Shown piece after piece: positions 1-6,258 of a DNA stretch of 7,611 nucleotides. Numbering within the stretch: position 1 is the first letter of the stretch; each line of letters starts with the position of its first letter. A program made the position numbers and the translations under genes. This stretch comes from JAUVIB01 sp964424545 (lineage in GTDB: Bacteria > Calditrichota > Calditrichia > Calditrichales > Calditrichaceae), in contig CAYRJN010000184.1 of NCBI GenBank assembly GCA_964424545.1, forward strand, positions 1-7,611, written 5' to 3'. Below the pieces are notes generated by a model. That model had not been told where the DNA came from. It was given only the letters and a program-made list of their open reading frames with translations, and searched no databases.

Positions 1-73
1 AGATATAGAATATACAAAAAACTACAAAACTTAACTGACTAAGTAGAATTATATAGAAAATATAAAAAAACGC

Positions 74-101
74 TTGACATGAAACATTAAAGCTATATAT
101 T
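74..101 (+). promoter_or_regulatory. Sigma70-type promoter upstream of the serpin gene
   Basis: A perfect TTGACA box (74-79) is followed after 16 bases by TATATT (96-101), which matches TATAAT at five of six positions. A transcript from here would have a leader of about 45 bases before the ATG at 153, with GAGGGG (141-146) as ribosome binding site. The surroundings are very AT-rich, so the -10 box alone would be weak evidence. The exact -35 box and its position before the gene carry the call. Confidence 0.6.
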
Positions 102-152
102 TGTTGAAAATAGTATTCGCTAAATTGTGTATTTAAATTAGAGGGGAAAATC

Positions 153-1400
153 ATGCAAAAAATCAAATTTTATAGAACAATTATCATAACGCTGTTGCTT
201 GTTTCTTGCAATGATGCAGTTACGGATAATGATGATGATATTTTGAAAAACAAGCTCAATTTATCAACCGACGAACTTCAATTGGTCAAATCATCGGAAA
301 CGTTCGGGATAAAACTTTTTAAAGCCGTTGATCAATATGATGAAACGGAAAATATTTTCATCTCGCCTTTAAGTGTCTCAACGGCTTTCGGCATGTTATT
401 AAACGGCGCAGATAACGCTACCTATGACTCTATCCGTTATGTATTGGGTTTTGACAATCTTAGCAATGAAGAGATCAATAAATCTTATAAGCGCCTCATT
501 GAATTGCTGACGACGGTCGATGAGGATGTATTGTTCGAAATAGCTAATTCTATCTGGTATAATAATACGTTTAATGTGGAACAAACTTTTTTAAATACCA
601 ATATGGAATATTACAATGCGGAAATTTCGGCCTTGAATTTTACCGATCCTTCTTCTGTCGGCGTGATAAACAGTTGGGTGAAGGATAAAACGCATGAAAA
701 AATCAAAACCATTATCGATTCCATAACGCCCGATGAAATTATGTATCTCATAAATGCCATCTATTTTAAAGGTACCTGGAAATACGAATTCGATAAAGAT
801 TATACGCGCGATGATATGTTTTATTATGCGGATGGAAGCTCTTTGCTACATAAGATGATGACCATGCAGGCGCGCCTTAATTATTATGAAGATGACGATG
901 TGCAGGTAGCGGAGCTCCCCTATGGTAATGAACATTATGATATGCTTATATTTTTACCGAAACGCGTTGACGCTCTGGATGATTTTATTCGATCTCTCGA
1001 TGAAGCGCGCTGGCAACAATACATAAACAATTTGACTGAAGATTCGGTTGTCGTTGAACTGCCTAAATTTACGCTGAAATATAAATTAGGAATGGAAAAT
1101 ATCTTAAAGAATCTGGGGATGTACATTGCTTTTTCTCCCGCTCGATCCGATTTTTCGCGGATCAATAAAACCGCAGAATTGGCCGTAAGCAGAGTGATTC
1201 ATAAAACTTTTATTAAAGTGGATGAAGAGGGAACGGAAGCGGCCGCCGTAACGGCTATCAGCATTAAAGTAACCTCCGTGGATGACAACGGCGATAAGGT
1301 TGTCTATTTTTACGCCAATCATCCCTTCTTTTATGTGATCAGAGAAAAAGATTCGGGAACAATACTTTTTATGGGTCGTCTGGACAGACCCGTGTTATAG
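153..1400 (+). CDS. Serpin family protease inhibitor, predicted lipoprotein
   Basis: This is a 415-residue serpin, a suicide inhibitor that traps proteases through a mobile reactive-centre loop. Residues 1-18 form a lipoprotein signal peptide ending in the lipobox LVSC, with Cys19 as the lipidated residue. An acidic linker (DNDDD, 25-29) follows, so the inhibitor is probably tethered to a membrane facing the periplasm or outside. Serpin hallmarks are FISPLSVSTAFGMLLNGA (69-86), NAIYFKGTW (201-209), the hinge EEGTEAAAVTA (358-368) and the C-terminal signature FYANHPFFYVI (386-396). The hinge has the small residues needed for loop insertion, so the protein is probably inhibitory. Counting Gly360 as P15 puts the scissile bond near Thr374-Ser375, give or take one or two residues. 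The start is supported by GAGGGG seven bases upstream and by the intact signal peptide. The length fits a full serpin domain plus anchor. The target protease is unknown, and no protease gene lies beside it. Confidence 0.95.
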   Translation: MQKIKFYRTIIITLLLVSCNDAVTDNDDDILKNKLNLSTDELQLVKSSETFGIKLFKAVDQYDETENIFISPLSVSTAFGMLLNGADNATYDSIRYVLGFDNLSNEEINKSYKRLIELLTTVDEDVLFEIANSIWYNNTFNVEQTFLNTNMEYYNAEISALNFTDPSSVGVINSWVKDKTHEKIKTIIDSITPDEIMYLINAIYFKGTWKYEFDKDYTRDDMFYYADGSSLLHKMMTMQARLNYYEDDDVQVAELPYGNEHYDMLIFLPKRVDALDDFIRSLDEARWQQYINNLTEDSVVVELPKFTLKYKLGMENILKNLGMYIAFSPARSDFSRINKTAELAVSRVIHKTFIKVDEEGTEAAAVTAISIKVTSVDDNGDKVVYFYANHPFFYVIREKDSGTILFMGRLDRPVL

Positions 1401-1724
1401 AACGGACGGCGATTATTTGTATCGGAAAATTGGGAAAATTGAGGGTAATGCAAAAAAATAGCTTCGCAATTTTTTTTTATAAAAGCGGCATAGCGGTTAT
1501 TGAGCTTCCGACGAATCGAAAGCGGCAACTGTTGTAGCAGCGATCGAGAATCTCCGCATTATGCGTATGAACAAGTTTTTATCGTTTCGTGTACAAATGA
1601 ACAATAATATTACTTTTTTGAACTTTCGGTACAATTAAACAGCGGTCACTCGAAACAAAATTTCTCTAAATTTCGTTATCCTCTTCTATAAAGAAATACA
1701 AACGGTTAAATGCGTAATTAGAGA
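1401..1724. other. Intergenic gap between serpin and phosphoesterase
   Basis: These 324 bases hold no credible gene. A possible terminator hairpin lies at 1452-1478. No clear promoter for the downstream gene is seen: a TAATAT at 1605-1610 lacks a recognisable -35 partner. The ATG at 1710 is in frame with the next gene but meets TAG after three codons, so it cannot be that gene's start. Confidence 0.6.
1452..1478 (+). terminator. Possible weak terminator after the serpin gene
   Basis: A7T (1452-1459) can pair with AT7 (1469-1476) around a small GC/GC core with a TTC turn (1461-1467), followed by more T. Nine consecutive T lie at 1470-1478. The stem is nearly all A-T, so it is weaker than a classical terminator. 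Its symmetry (A-run, hairpin, T-run) would allow action on either strand. The call rests on its position 50 bases after the serpin stop and on the T-run. Confidence 0.4.
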
Positions 1725-2891
1725 GTGAGTAAATATATTTTTATCATAATTGTCAGTTCAATAGTCATTATATCAACGCTTTTTGCCGCTTTACTGATTC
1801 GATACAGCAATCGTATTATCTGGCAAAAAGCCAAACTTGATTTTTTCGCACGCAGTTTGCCTTTATTCGCAATAGCAATGATAACCTTGGCCATTTTTTT
1901 GGGTTATCTTAAACTTGAAGGCGCATTCCCTTTTCTTCTTGTCGGGGCTTTGTTATTGGTCTTAATATCCGTGTCGCTGATTATTGGGTTGCCGTTTTCT
2001 TTGTTAAGTTATCAAGCGGCAAAAAGTATAAAGCCTTTAGACCGCGAGCGACGTGAATTCATTAAAGGGTTTAGCGCCGCCTTTCCCCTCCTTTTAAGCG
2101 CTTCGACTGTTTACGGAATCGGGGATTCATTCCGCAAAGTTCAAGTACGCGAAGTGCCTTTTTATTTTACCGATCTGCGGCCTGATTTACAGGGTCTGAA
2201 AATTCTTCATTTAAGCGATTTGCATCTGCGTCTATTTTTCTCGTTATCCGATCTTGAAAAGATGATACCGCAATTAATGGCGCATAAACCGCATCTTGTC
2301 TTAATTACGGGGGATATCGCCGATGACCTAAAACTGCTGCCGGATGCGCTGAAATTAATTAATCAAATACATTTTCCGCTCGGGGGGTATATTTCCGTCG
2401 GTAATCATGAATACTATCGCGGTATCAAAGAGGTGAAGCGCATTATTGACAGAAGCGCTTTCCCGTTTTTATTAAATAAAGGCTTTACGTTCGATGTAGG
2501 AAGCTCAAAATTGTTTATCGGCGGTTTGGACGACCCTCGCACATTAAGCACAGAGAATTACCGCTTTTTACAAGACTCTCTCGATCGAACGCTTAATTTT
2601 GATCATCATTCACATTTTAAGCTGATAATGAGTCATCGTCCTATGGCCTTAGATGTTGCTGCCCGGTATAATATTGATTTGGTGCTTTCCGGTCATACGC
2701 ACGGCGGTCAGGTAGGCTTTAACGGACGCAGCGTCTTTGAGGGACTCGTTAAAGAGAGATATCTTTGGGGTAAATATCGCAAAGGGCAAACGCAGTTGTA
2801 TACCAGCGCCGGGGTTGGGCAATGGCTGCCGTTTCGTCTCGGTTGTCCTGCCGAAGCGGTAATGATTATATTGAAACGCCCTGAAAATTAG
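1725..2891 (+). CDS. Membrane-anchored calcineurin-like metallophosphoesterase (YkuE/YaeI type)
   Basis: This is a 388-residue protein with a membrane N-terminus and a metallophosphoesterase domain. Hydrophobic segments lie at about 4-25, 45-62 and 68-93. A loop with the twin-arginine-like motif RREFIKGF (109-116) then precedes a fourth hydrophobic stretch (about 117-131). The catalytic domain (about 157-385) has the full metal-ligand set: SDLH (Asp165, His167), TGD (Asp197), GNHE (Asn227, His228), His304 in SHRP, and GHTHGGQ (His324, His326). It should bind two metal ions and hydrolyse phosphoesters, probably outside the cytoplasm. Family members include YkuE, a Tat-exported wall-associated enzyme, and YaeI/LpxG-type enzymes; the substrate here is not deducible. 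GTG is the only workable start: an in-frame ATG 15 bases upstream is cut off by TAG, and the next Met is residue 52, inside the second hydrophobic segment. AGAG touches the GTG directly, so initiation may be weak. It stands alone, 324 bases after the serpin gene and 157 bases before the next. Confidence 0.92.
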   Translation: MSKYIFIIIVSSIVIISTLFAALLIRYSNRIIWQKAKLDFFARSLPLFAIAMITLAIFLGYLKLEGAFPFLLVGALLLVLISVSLIIGLPFSLLSYQAAKSIKPLDRERREFIKGFSAAFPLLLSASTVYGIGDSFRKVQVREVPFYFTDLRPDLQGLKILHLSDLHLRLFFSLSDLEKMIPQLMAHKPHLVLITGDIADDLKLLPDALKLINQIHFPLGGYISVGNHEYYRGIKEVKRIIDRSAFPFLLNKGFTFDVGSSKLFIGGLDDPRTLSTENYRFLQDSLDRTLNFDHHSHFKLIMSHRPMALDVAARYNIDLVLSGHTHGGQVGFNGRSVFEGLVKERYLWGKYRKGQTQLYTSAGVGQWLPFRLGCPAEAVMIILKRPEN

Positions 2892-2951
2892 ATTGGAATA
2901 AAAAAAATATTAATTCGATTAACGTTTTCTTATTAAAAACATAAAATTCGG

Positions 2952-2980
2952 TTGATATTCTATTTCAGAATTCTTATGCT
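2952..2980 (+). promoter_or_regulatory. Probable sigma70-type promoter of pckA
   Basis: TTGATA (2952-2957, five of six matches to TTGACA) is followed after exactly 17 bases by TATGCT (2975-2980, four of six matches to TATAAT). It lies in the 157-base gap before pckA and would give a leader of about 60 bases. The good spacing and position support it. The AT-rich context raises the chance of coincidence. Confidence 0.5.
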
Positions 2981-3038
2981 TATAACGCGCTCAGAAAAAC
3001 GGATTGATAAAAAAATAATTGATAACATAAACAGAAAC

Positions 3039-3044
3039 AGGAGG
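3039..3044 (+). promoter_or_regulatory. Ribosome binding site that decides the pckA start
   Basis: A perfect AGGAGG lies just before three in-frame ATG codons at 3046, 3049 and 3064. The gaps are 1, 4 and 19 bases. Only 3049 is within a workable distance, so it is the preferred start. The tandem ATGs may let the ribosome use either of the first two. Confidence 0.75.
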
Positions 3045-3048
3045 AATG

Positions 3049-4653
3049 ATGAAAGAATCCCCCATGAAGAATCGTAAATACGGATTGGAAAGTCTCGGCA
3101 TAAAGAATGTAAATTCCGAATATTGGAATCTTTCCAGCGCTTCGCTTTATGAGCAGGCCATCCGCCGCCGTGAAGGATTGCTCGCGCATCTCGGGCCGCT
3201 TGTTGTTCGCACCGGAAGTATTACGGGACGTTCGCCCAACGATAAATTTATTGTAAAGGAAGACCTTACGGGAGATAACATTTGGTGGGGCGATGTTAAC
3301 CGCTCTTTTAAAGAGGAACAATTTGACCATATTTTCGCGCGTTTAAAGGCCTATCTTCAGGGAAATGAAGTGTTTATTCAGGATGTTTACGTGGGTACGG
3401 ACGAAAAATATCGCGTACCGATTCGCGTTATCACCGAATATGCCTGGCATTCGCTTTTTGTGCGCAATATGTTTATTACAATTGAAGATCAGGATAAGCT
3501 GTTGAATTTTGAGCCTCAATATACCATTATCGATTTGCCGAAATTTCATGCGGAACCCGAAACGGACGGGACCAATTCCGAAGCGTTTATTTTGATGAAC
3601 CTTAAACAAAAATTAATCCTGATCGGCGGAACAAGCTATGCGGGGGAAATAAAAAAATCGGCTTTTACGCTTTTAAATTATATCCTTCCCGGGCAGGGCG
3701 TTATGCCTATGCACAGTAGCGCCAATGTGGGCAAAGGGGGCGATACGGCTATTTTCTTCGGGTTATCCGGAACCGGCAAAACAACCTTGTCAGCCGATCC
3801 CGAACGGGCTTTGATAGGAGACGACGAACACGGCTGGACGGAAGACGGCGTATTTAATTTTGAAGGCGGCTGTTATGCCAAAGTAATTCGTCTGTCGGCG
3901 GAAGCAGAACCGGAAATTTACGCTACTACAAGAAAATTCGGTACCATACTGGAAAATGTCCAGATTGATTCCATTACGAGACGTCCCGATTTGAATGATG
4001 ATACATTTACGGAAAATACACGCGCTTCCTATCCGATTACCCATTTGGACAATATTGTGAAAGAATCGCGCGGCGGACATCCGAAAAATATTATTTTTCT
4101 TACGGCCGATGCCTTCGGCGTTTTACCGCCTATTTCCAAATTAACGCCGGAACAGGCTATGTATCATTTCTTGCTGGGTTATACTGCCAAAGTCGCCGGA
4201 ACGGAAAAAGGTATTACCGAACCGCAGGCTACTTTTAGCGCCTGTTTCGGCGCGCCTTTCATGCCGCGTCATCCGAGCGTATATTCCAAGATGCTCGGTG
4301 AAAAAATTGCCGAACATAATGTAAAATGCTGGTTAGTAAATACCGGATGGAGCGGAGGCGCTTACGGGGTAGGGGAGCGTATATCCATAAAATATACCCG
4401 CGCTTTACTTAATGCGGCTTTGAACGGCCATCTTGATCATGTAGATTACGAAAGCGAACCCGTATTTGGTTTGAATATTCCCAAAAGCTGTCCCGGTGTG
4501 TCTAGGGATATATTAAATCCGAAAAACACCTGGAGCGATAAAAATGCTTATGATAAAAAAGCCAAACAGCTTGCCGCAAATTTCGTAGAAAATTTTAAAC
4601 AATATGAAGAATTCGTTTCGGAAGAGGTGATTAAAGCCAATCCGAAAATATAA
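3049..4653 (+). CDS. pckA: Phosphoenolpyruvate carboxykinase (ATP)
   Basis: This 534-residue enzyme of the ATP-dependent PEPCK family converts oxaloacetate and ATP to PEP, ADP and CO2. It is the first committed step of gluconeogenesis, or runs in reverse as an anaplerotic fermentative step. It is cytosolic and uses Mg and Mn. Numbering from the ATG at 3049, visible motifs are GRSPNDKF (60-67, oxaloacetate-binding Arg61), YAGEIKKSAF (198-207) with a metal-binding Lys, MHSSANVG (221-228) with metal-ligand His222, the P-loop GLSGTGKTT (238-246), the kinase-2 motif IGDDEHGW (256-263), and NTRASYP (323-329) with the Arg that contacts the phosphates. These match the E. coli enzyme in order and spacing, and the length is normal for the family. 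No active-site residue looks altered. The start follows from the AGGAGG spacing; beginning at 3046 would add one Met. It appears monocistronic, with a promoter upstream and a hairpin after the stop. Confidence 0.97.
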   Translation: MKESPMKNRKYGLESLGIKNVNSEYWNLSSASLYEQAIRRREGLLAHLGPLVVRTGSITGRSPNDKFIVKEDLTGDNIWWGDVNRSFKEEQFDHIFARLKAYLQGNEVFIQDVYVGTDEKYRVPIRVITEYAWHSLFVRNMFITIEDQDKLLNFEPQYTIIDLPKFHAEPETDGTNSEAFILMNLKQKLILIGGTSYAGEIKKSAFTLLNYILPGQGVMPMHSSANVGKGGDTAIFFGLSGTGKTTLSADPERALIGDDEHGWTEDGVFNFEGGCYAKVIRLSAEAEPEIYATTRKFGTILENVQIDSITRRPDLNDDTFTENTRASYPITHLDNIVKESRGGHPKNIIFLTADAFGVLPPISKLTPEQAMYHFLLGYTAKVAGTEKGITEPQATFSACFGAPFMPRHPSVYSKMLGEKIAEHNVKCWLVNTGWSGGAYGVGERISIKYTRALLNAALNGHLDHVDYESEPVFGLNIPKSCPGVSRDILNPKNTWSDKNAYDKKAKQLAANFVENFKQYEEFVSEEVIKANPKI

Positions 4654-4689
4654 AGATTACATATGTTTCATTTTCAGGCAATAAGATAA

Positions 4690-4730
4690 AGCCGCTGTTC
4701 TTTTTATTACTTAAGGGATAGCGGCTATTT
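4690..4730 (+). terminator. Hairpin terminator after pckA
   Basis: AGCCGCT (4690-4696) pairs perfectly with AGCGGCT (4720-4726). The stem can continue inward through GTTCTTT (4697-4703) against AAGGGAT (4713-4719) with several G-T wobbles, leaving a loop of about nine bases. It is followed by ATTTTAATTTAAAA, an interrupted T-tract. It lies 36 bases after the pckA stop. The stem is solid but the T-tract is imperfect. Confidence 0.65.
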
Positions 4731-4820
4731 TAATTTAAAATATCTTTTTAAAAGCGACGGCCATAGTTTTTTTGATAATTAGCTTTAAAAAACAGAATAT
4801 TATATTTTTTGTTTTTATGC

Positions 4821-4900
4821 TCTTTTTCTTGGGATTGCTTCTCTCCGATAAATCGGCATGCGCGACATATCTCGAGATGTCACGGCAATGAGTCTTTTTC
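4821..4900 (-). repeat. Interspersed hairpin repeat, copy A, with flanking direct repeats
   Basis: The core is 4831-4892. On the minus strand it begins CTCATTGCC and ends GAAGCAATCCC, so the ATTGC and GCAAT ends pair. Inside are two more small palindromes: CCGAT-AA-ATCGG (4845-4856) and GACATATCTCGAGATGTC (4864-4881). The same end motifs in the same orientation recur at 6111-6149. Intergenic hairpin repeats with ends like GTCATTGC...GCAATC are known to me from several bacterial genomes, which suggests a REP- or MITE-like family. An 8-base direct repeat TCTTTTTC flanks the core (4821-4828 and 4893-4900). It could be a target-site duplication, though its T-rich make-up weakens that reading. The core is richer in GC than its surroundings. 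Confidence 0.6.
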
Positions 4901-5056
4901 ATTCCTAAAAATTTCCCGTATTTTACAGATGGGCGTATCGATTTTACGATGTAGCAAAATAATAAAAAAATTGTGGTATATTTCACCTATTATGAACGGC
5001 TCGTGGTAAATATTTTTTATATAATTTTTATTTTTCGGGAATAAAATATTGTAGGT

Positions 5057-5087
5057 GTCTGTTTTAATAGACTCATTTGAATATAAT
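5057..5087 (+). promoter_or_regulatory. Peroxiredoxin promoter region with overlapping inverted repeat
   Basis: A perfect TATAAT (5082-5087) lies 31 bases before the peroxiredoxin ATG. No good -35 box is found at 16-18 bases upstream; that position instead holds an inverted repeat, GTCTGTT-TT-AATAGAC (5057-5072, one G-T mismatch). A weak -35 overlapped by a palindrome is what an activator- or repressor-controlled promoter would look like. It does not match the Fur/PerR consensus, and I cannot name a regulator. Confidence 0.45.
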
Positions 5088-5118
5088 TTAAATAAAATAA
5101 AAAAACAGGAGGTCTATT

Positions 5119-5721
5119 ATGTCAGTACAAGTTGCATCTCCGGCTCCTTCATTTACCGCCACAGCGGTTATGCCGGATAATTCTTTTAAAGAGGATTTTA
5201 AATTGGAAGATTATAAAGGCAAATATGTCGTTCTTTTCTTTTATCCTTTGGATTTTACCTTTGTATGTCCGACCGAAATTCTCGAATTTAACAAGAATCT
5301 TGCCGAATTCGAAAAAAGAGGCGTTCAAGTAATCGGCGTTTCTACAGACTCGCACTTCAGTCATTTAGCGTGGAAAAATCAACCGGTGGAAGAAGGCGGG
5401 ATCGGAAATATCCAATATCCGCTTGTTTCGGATTTTACCAAAAAGATCAGTTCCGATTACGGCGTGTTGCTCGAAGGCGGAGGCGTGGCCTTGCGCGGTT
5501 CGTTTTTAATCGATAAAGACGGTGTTTTGCAGCATAGCGTTATCAATAACTTAGCTCTTGGCCGTAACATAAAAGAGATGCTGCGTATGATTGACGCTCT
5601 TAAATATTCCGAAGAACACGGCGAAGTTTGTCCGGCTAACTGGGAAGAAGGTAAAGAGGCTATGGCCCCGAGTATTGACGGGTTGAAGGATTATTTCGGC
5701 AAACATGTATCGGATTATTAA
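5119..5721 (+). CDS. Typical 2-Cys peroxiredoxin (AhpC/Prx1 family)
   Basis: This 200-residue thiol peroxidase reduces hydrogen peroxide and organic hydroperoxides in the cytoplasm. The active site PLDFTFVC (43-50) gives the PxxxTxxC motif with peroxidatic Cys50, and Arg126 in LRGSFLID is the conserved active-site arginine. The resolving Cys171 sits in EVCPANW (169-175), so the protein should form an intersubunit disulfide within a dimer or decamer. GGIG (93-96) and a C-terminal YF (192-193) match the two features of hyperoxidation-sensitive Prx1-type enzymes, and E. coli AhpC lacks them. The reductant is not visible here: no ahpF, thioredoxin or sulfiredoxin gene is adjacent. A perfect AGGAGG (5107-5112) six bases before the ATG fixes the start and predicts strong translation. 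A strong terminator follows, so it is a single-gene unit. The alternative name ahpC is possible but implies an AhpF partner that is not seen. Confidence 0.96.
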   Translation: MSVQVASPAPSFTATAVMPDNSFKEDFKLEDYKGKYVVLFFYPLDFTFVCPTEILEFNKNLAEFEKRGVQVIGVSTDSHFSHLAWKNQPVEEGGIGNIQYPLVSDFTKKISSDYGVLLEGGGVALRGSFLIDKDGVLQHSVINNLALGRNIKEMLRMIDALKYSEEHGEVCPANWEEGKEAMAPSIDGLKDYFGKHVSDY

Positions 5722-5738
5722 TTGCCAGGTAAATCAAT

Positions 5739-5765
5739 AAGGCGCCTTAATCGGGCGCCTTTTTT
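5739..5765 (+). terminator. Strong intrinsic terminator after the peroxiredoxin gene
   Basis: AAGGCGCC (5739-5746) pairs perfectly with GGCGCCTT (5754-5761) around a seven-base loop. The stem runs into six consecutive T (5760-5765). It starts 17 bases after the stop codon. This is the clearest regulatory structure in the window. Confidence 0.92.
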
Positions 5766-5958
5766 GTTTATCCATTAGGCTTATGATAGTCCCTATATTT
5801 TATATCGGAATTTCAAAACCAATCTATTTGGAATATTTTCAACATTATTTTTAAAATATTTTTTGTAGCCGTACAATTTTCTTTTTTTCGATTAAATCAG
5901 AGAATGAAAACGGCGGACTTTTTTGTTATCGTTTCAATATTCTTCTCCCCTTTGTCTT

Positions 5959-5984
5959 TCTCCGATTCATCGGGCATGACACAT
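5959..5984. repeat. Short hairpin related to the interior of repeat copy A
   Basis: TCTCCGAT-TC-ATCGGG-CATG matches TCTCCGAT-AA-ATCGG-CATG at 4842-4860, including the five-base-pair CCGAT/ATCGG stem. The bases before it (TTTGTCTT against ATTGCTTC) are also partly alike, and ACA follows both. This shared string in two gene-free gaps 1.1 kb apart suggests a degenerate or split relative of the same element. The match is short. Confidence 0.4.
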
Positions 5985-6110
5985 TGACGATTCTACTCAC
6001 ACTATTTTCATTAATCACTTTGCGAAGTTATGTTCTTGTATGGGGACTTCAAAAGAATAACATTGTTGTTAATTCTGCACGATATGGGCTTTCTCATTCC
6101 ACCTCAAATA

Positions 6111-6152
6111 GGGCTTGCCGCTTCCTATTCGTCGGATGCGCAATGACAGCCC
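6111..6152 (-). repeat. Interspersed hairpin repeat, copy B
   Basis: On the minus strand this reads TGTCATTGCGC (6148-6138), then about 13 unmatched bases, then GAAGCGGCAAGCCC (6124-6111). Its ends match copy A (TCATTGC at one end, GAAGC..AA.CCC at the other) in the same orientation. Its interior is about 20 bases shorter. GGGCT (6111-6115) is also complementary to AGCCC (6148-6152), so the outer ends can pair. It lies in the gap between the convergent peroxiredoxin and kinase genes. Confidence 0.5.
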
Positions 6153-6258
6153 GGCTTGATTTGGTTCTTCTCCTTCACCTTATGCGCCTGTAATTCAGTC
6201 CTTTTTTTACGTCATCATTTATTATTGGAAATTATTCATTTATAATCGTTATCTTTTT

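Larger units (their letters stand above)
4654..5118. other. 465-base intergenic gap with hairpin repeat and promoter
   Basis: No credible gene lies here. From left to right the gap holds the pckA terminator hairpin, a very AT-rich stretch, an interspersed hairpin repeat at 4831-4892, and the peroxiredoxin promoter region from about 5050. Short open frames in both directions lack ribosome binding sites and protein-like composition, and they cross the repeat. Confidence 0.65.
5722..6258. other. 537-base gap between convergent genes
   Basis: Beyond the peroxiredoxin terminator the gap holds no gene I can support. A 69-codon open frame at 5984-6193 has no ribosome binding site, runs straight through repeat copy B and does not resemble a known protein. 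The gap also holds a short hairpin related to part of repeat copy A (5959-5984). The stretch just after the histidine kinase stop shows no clear terminator for the minus strand. Confidence 0.6.

Noticed and set aside
2909..2940. TTAAT-TCG-ATTAA hairpin followed by T-rich DNA after the phosphoesterase
   Set aside because: The stem is five A-T pairs with no GC and only a short T-run, too weak to call a terminator.
4735..5009. Overlapping open frames on both strands in the pckA-to-peroxiredoxin gap
   Set aside because: They lack Shine-Dalgarno sequences, have composition set by A/T runs, and pass through a hairpin repeat.
153..5721. A functional operon linking serpin, phosphoesterase, pckA and peroxiredoxin
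   Set aside because: The gaps are 157 to 465 bases, and terminators or separate promoters lie between the genes, so they look independently transcribed.
5984..6193. A 69-codon plus-strand open frame in the gap before the kinase gene
   Set aside because: It has no ribosome binding site, overlaps repeat copy B, and its leucine-rich translation shows no domain or signal. It is more likely a chance frame.
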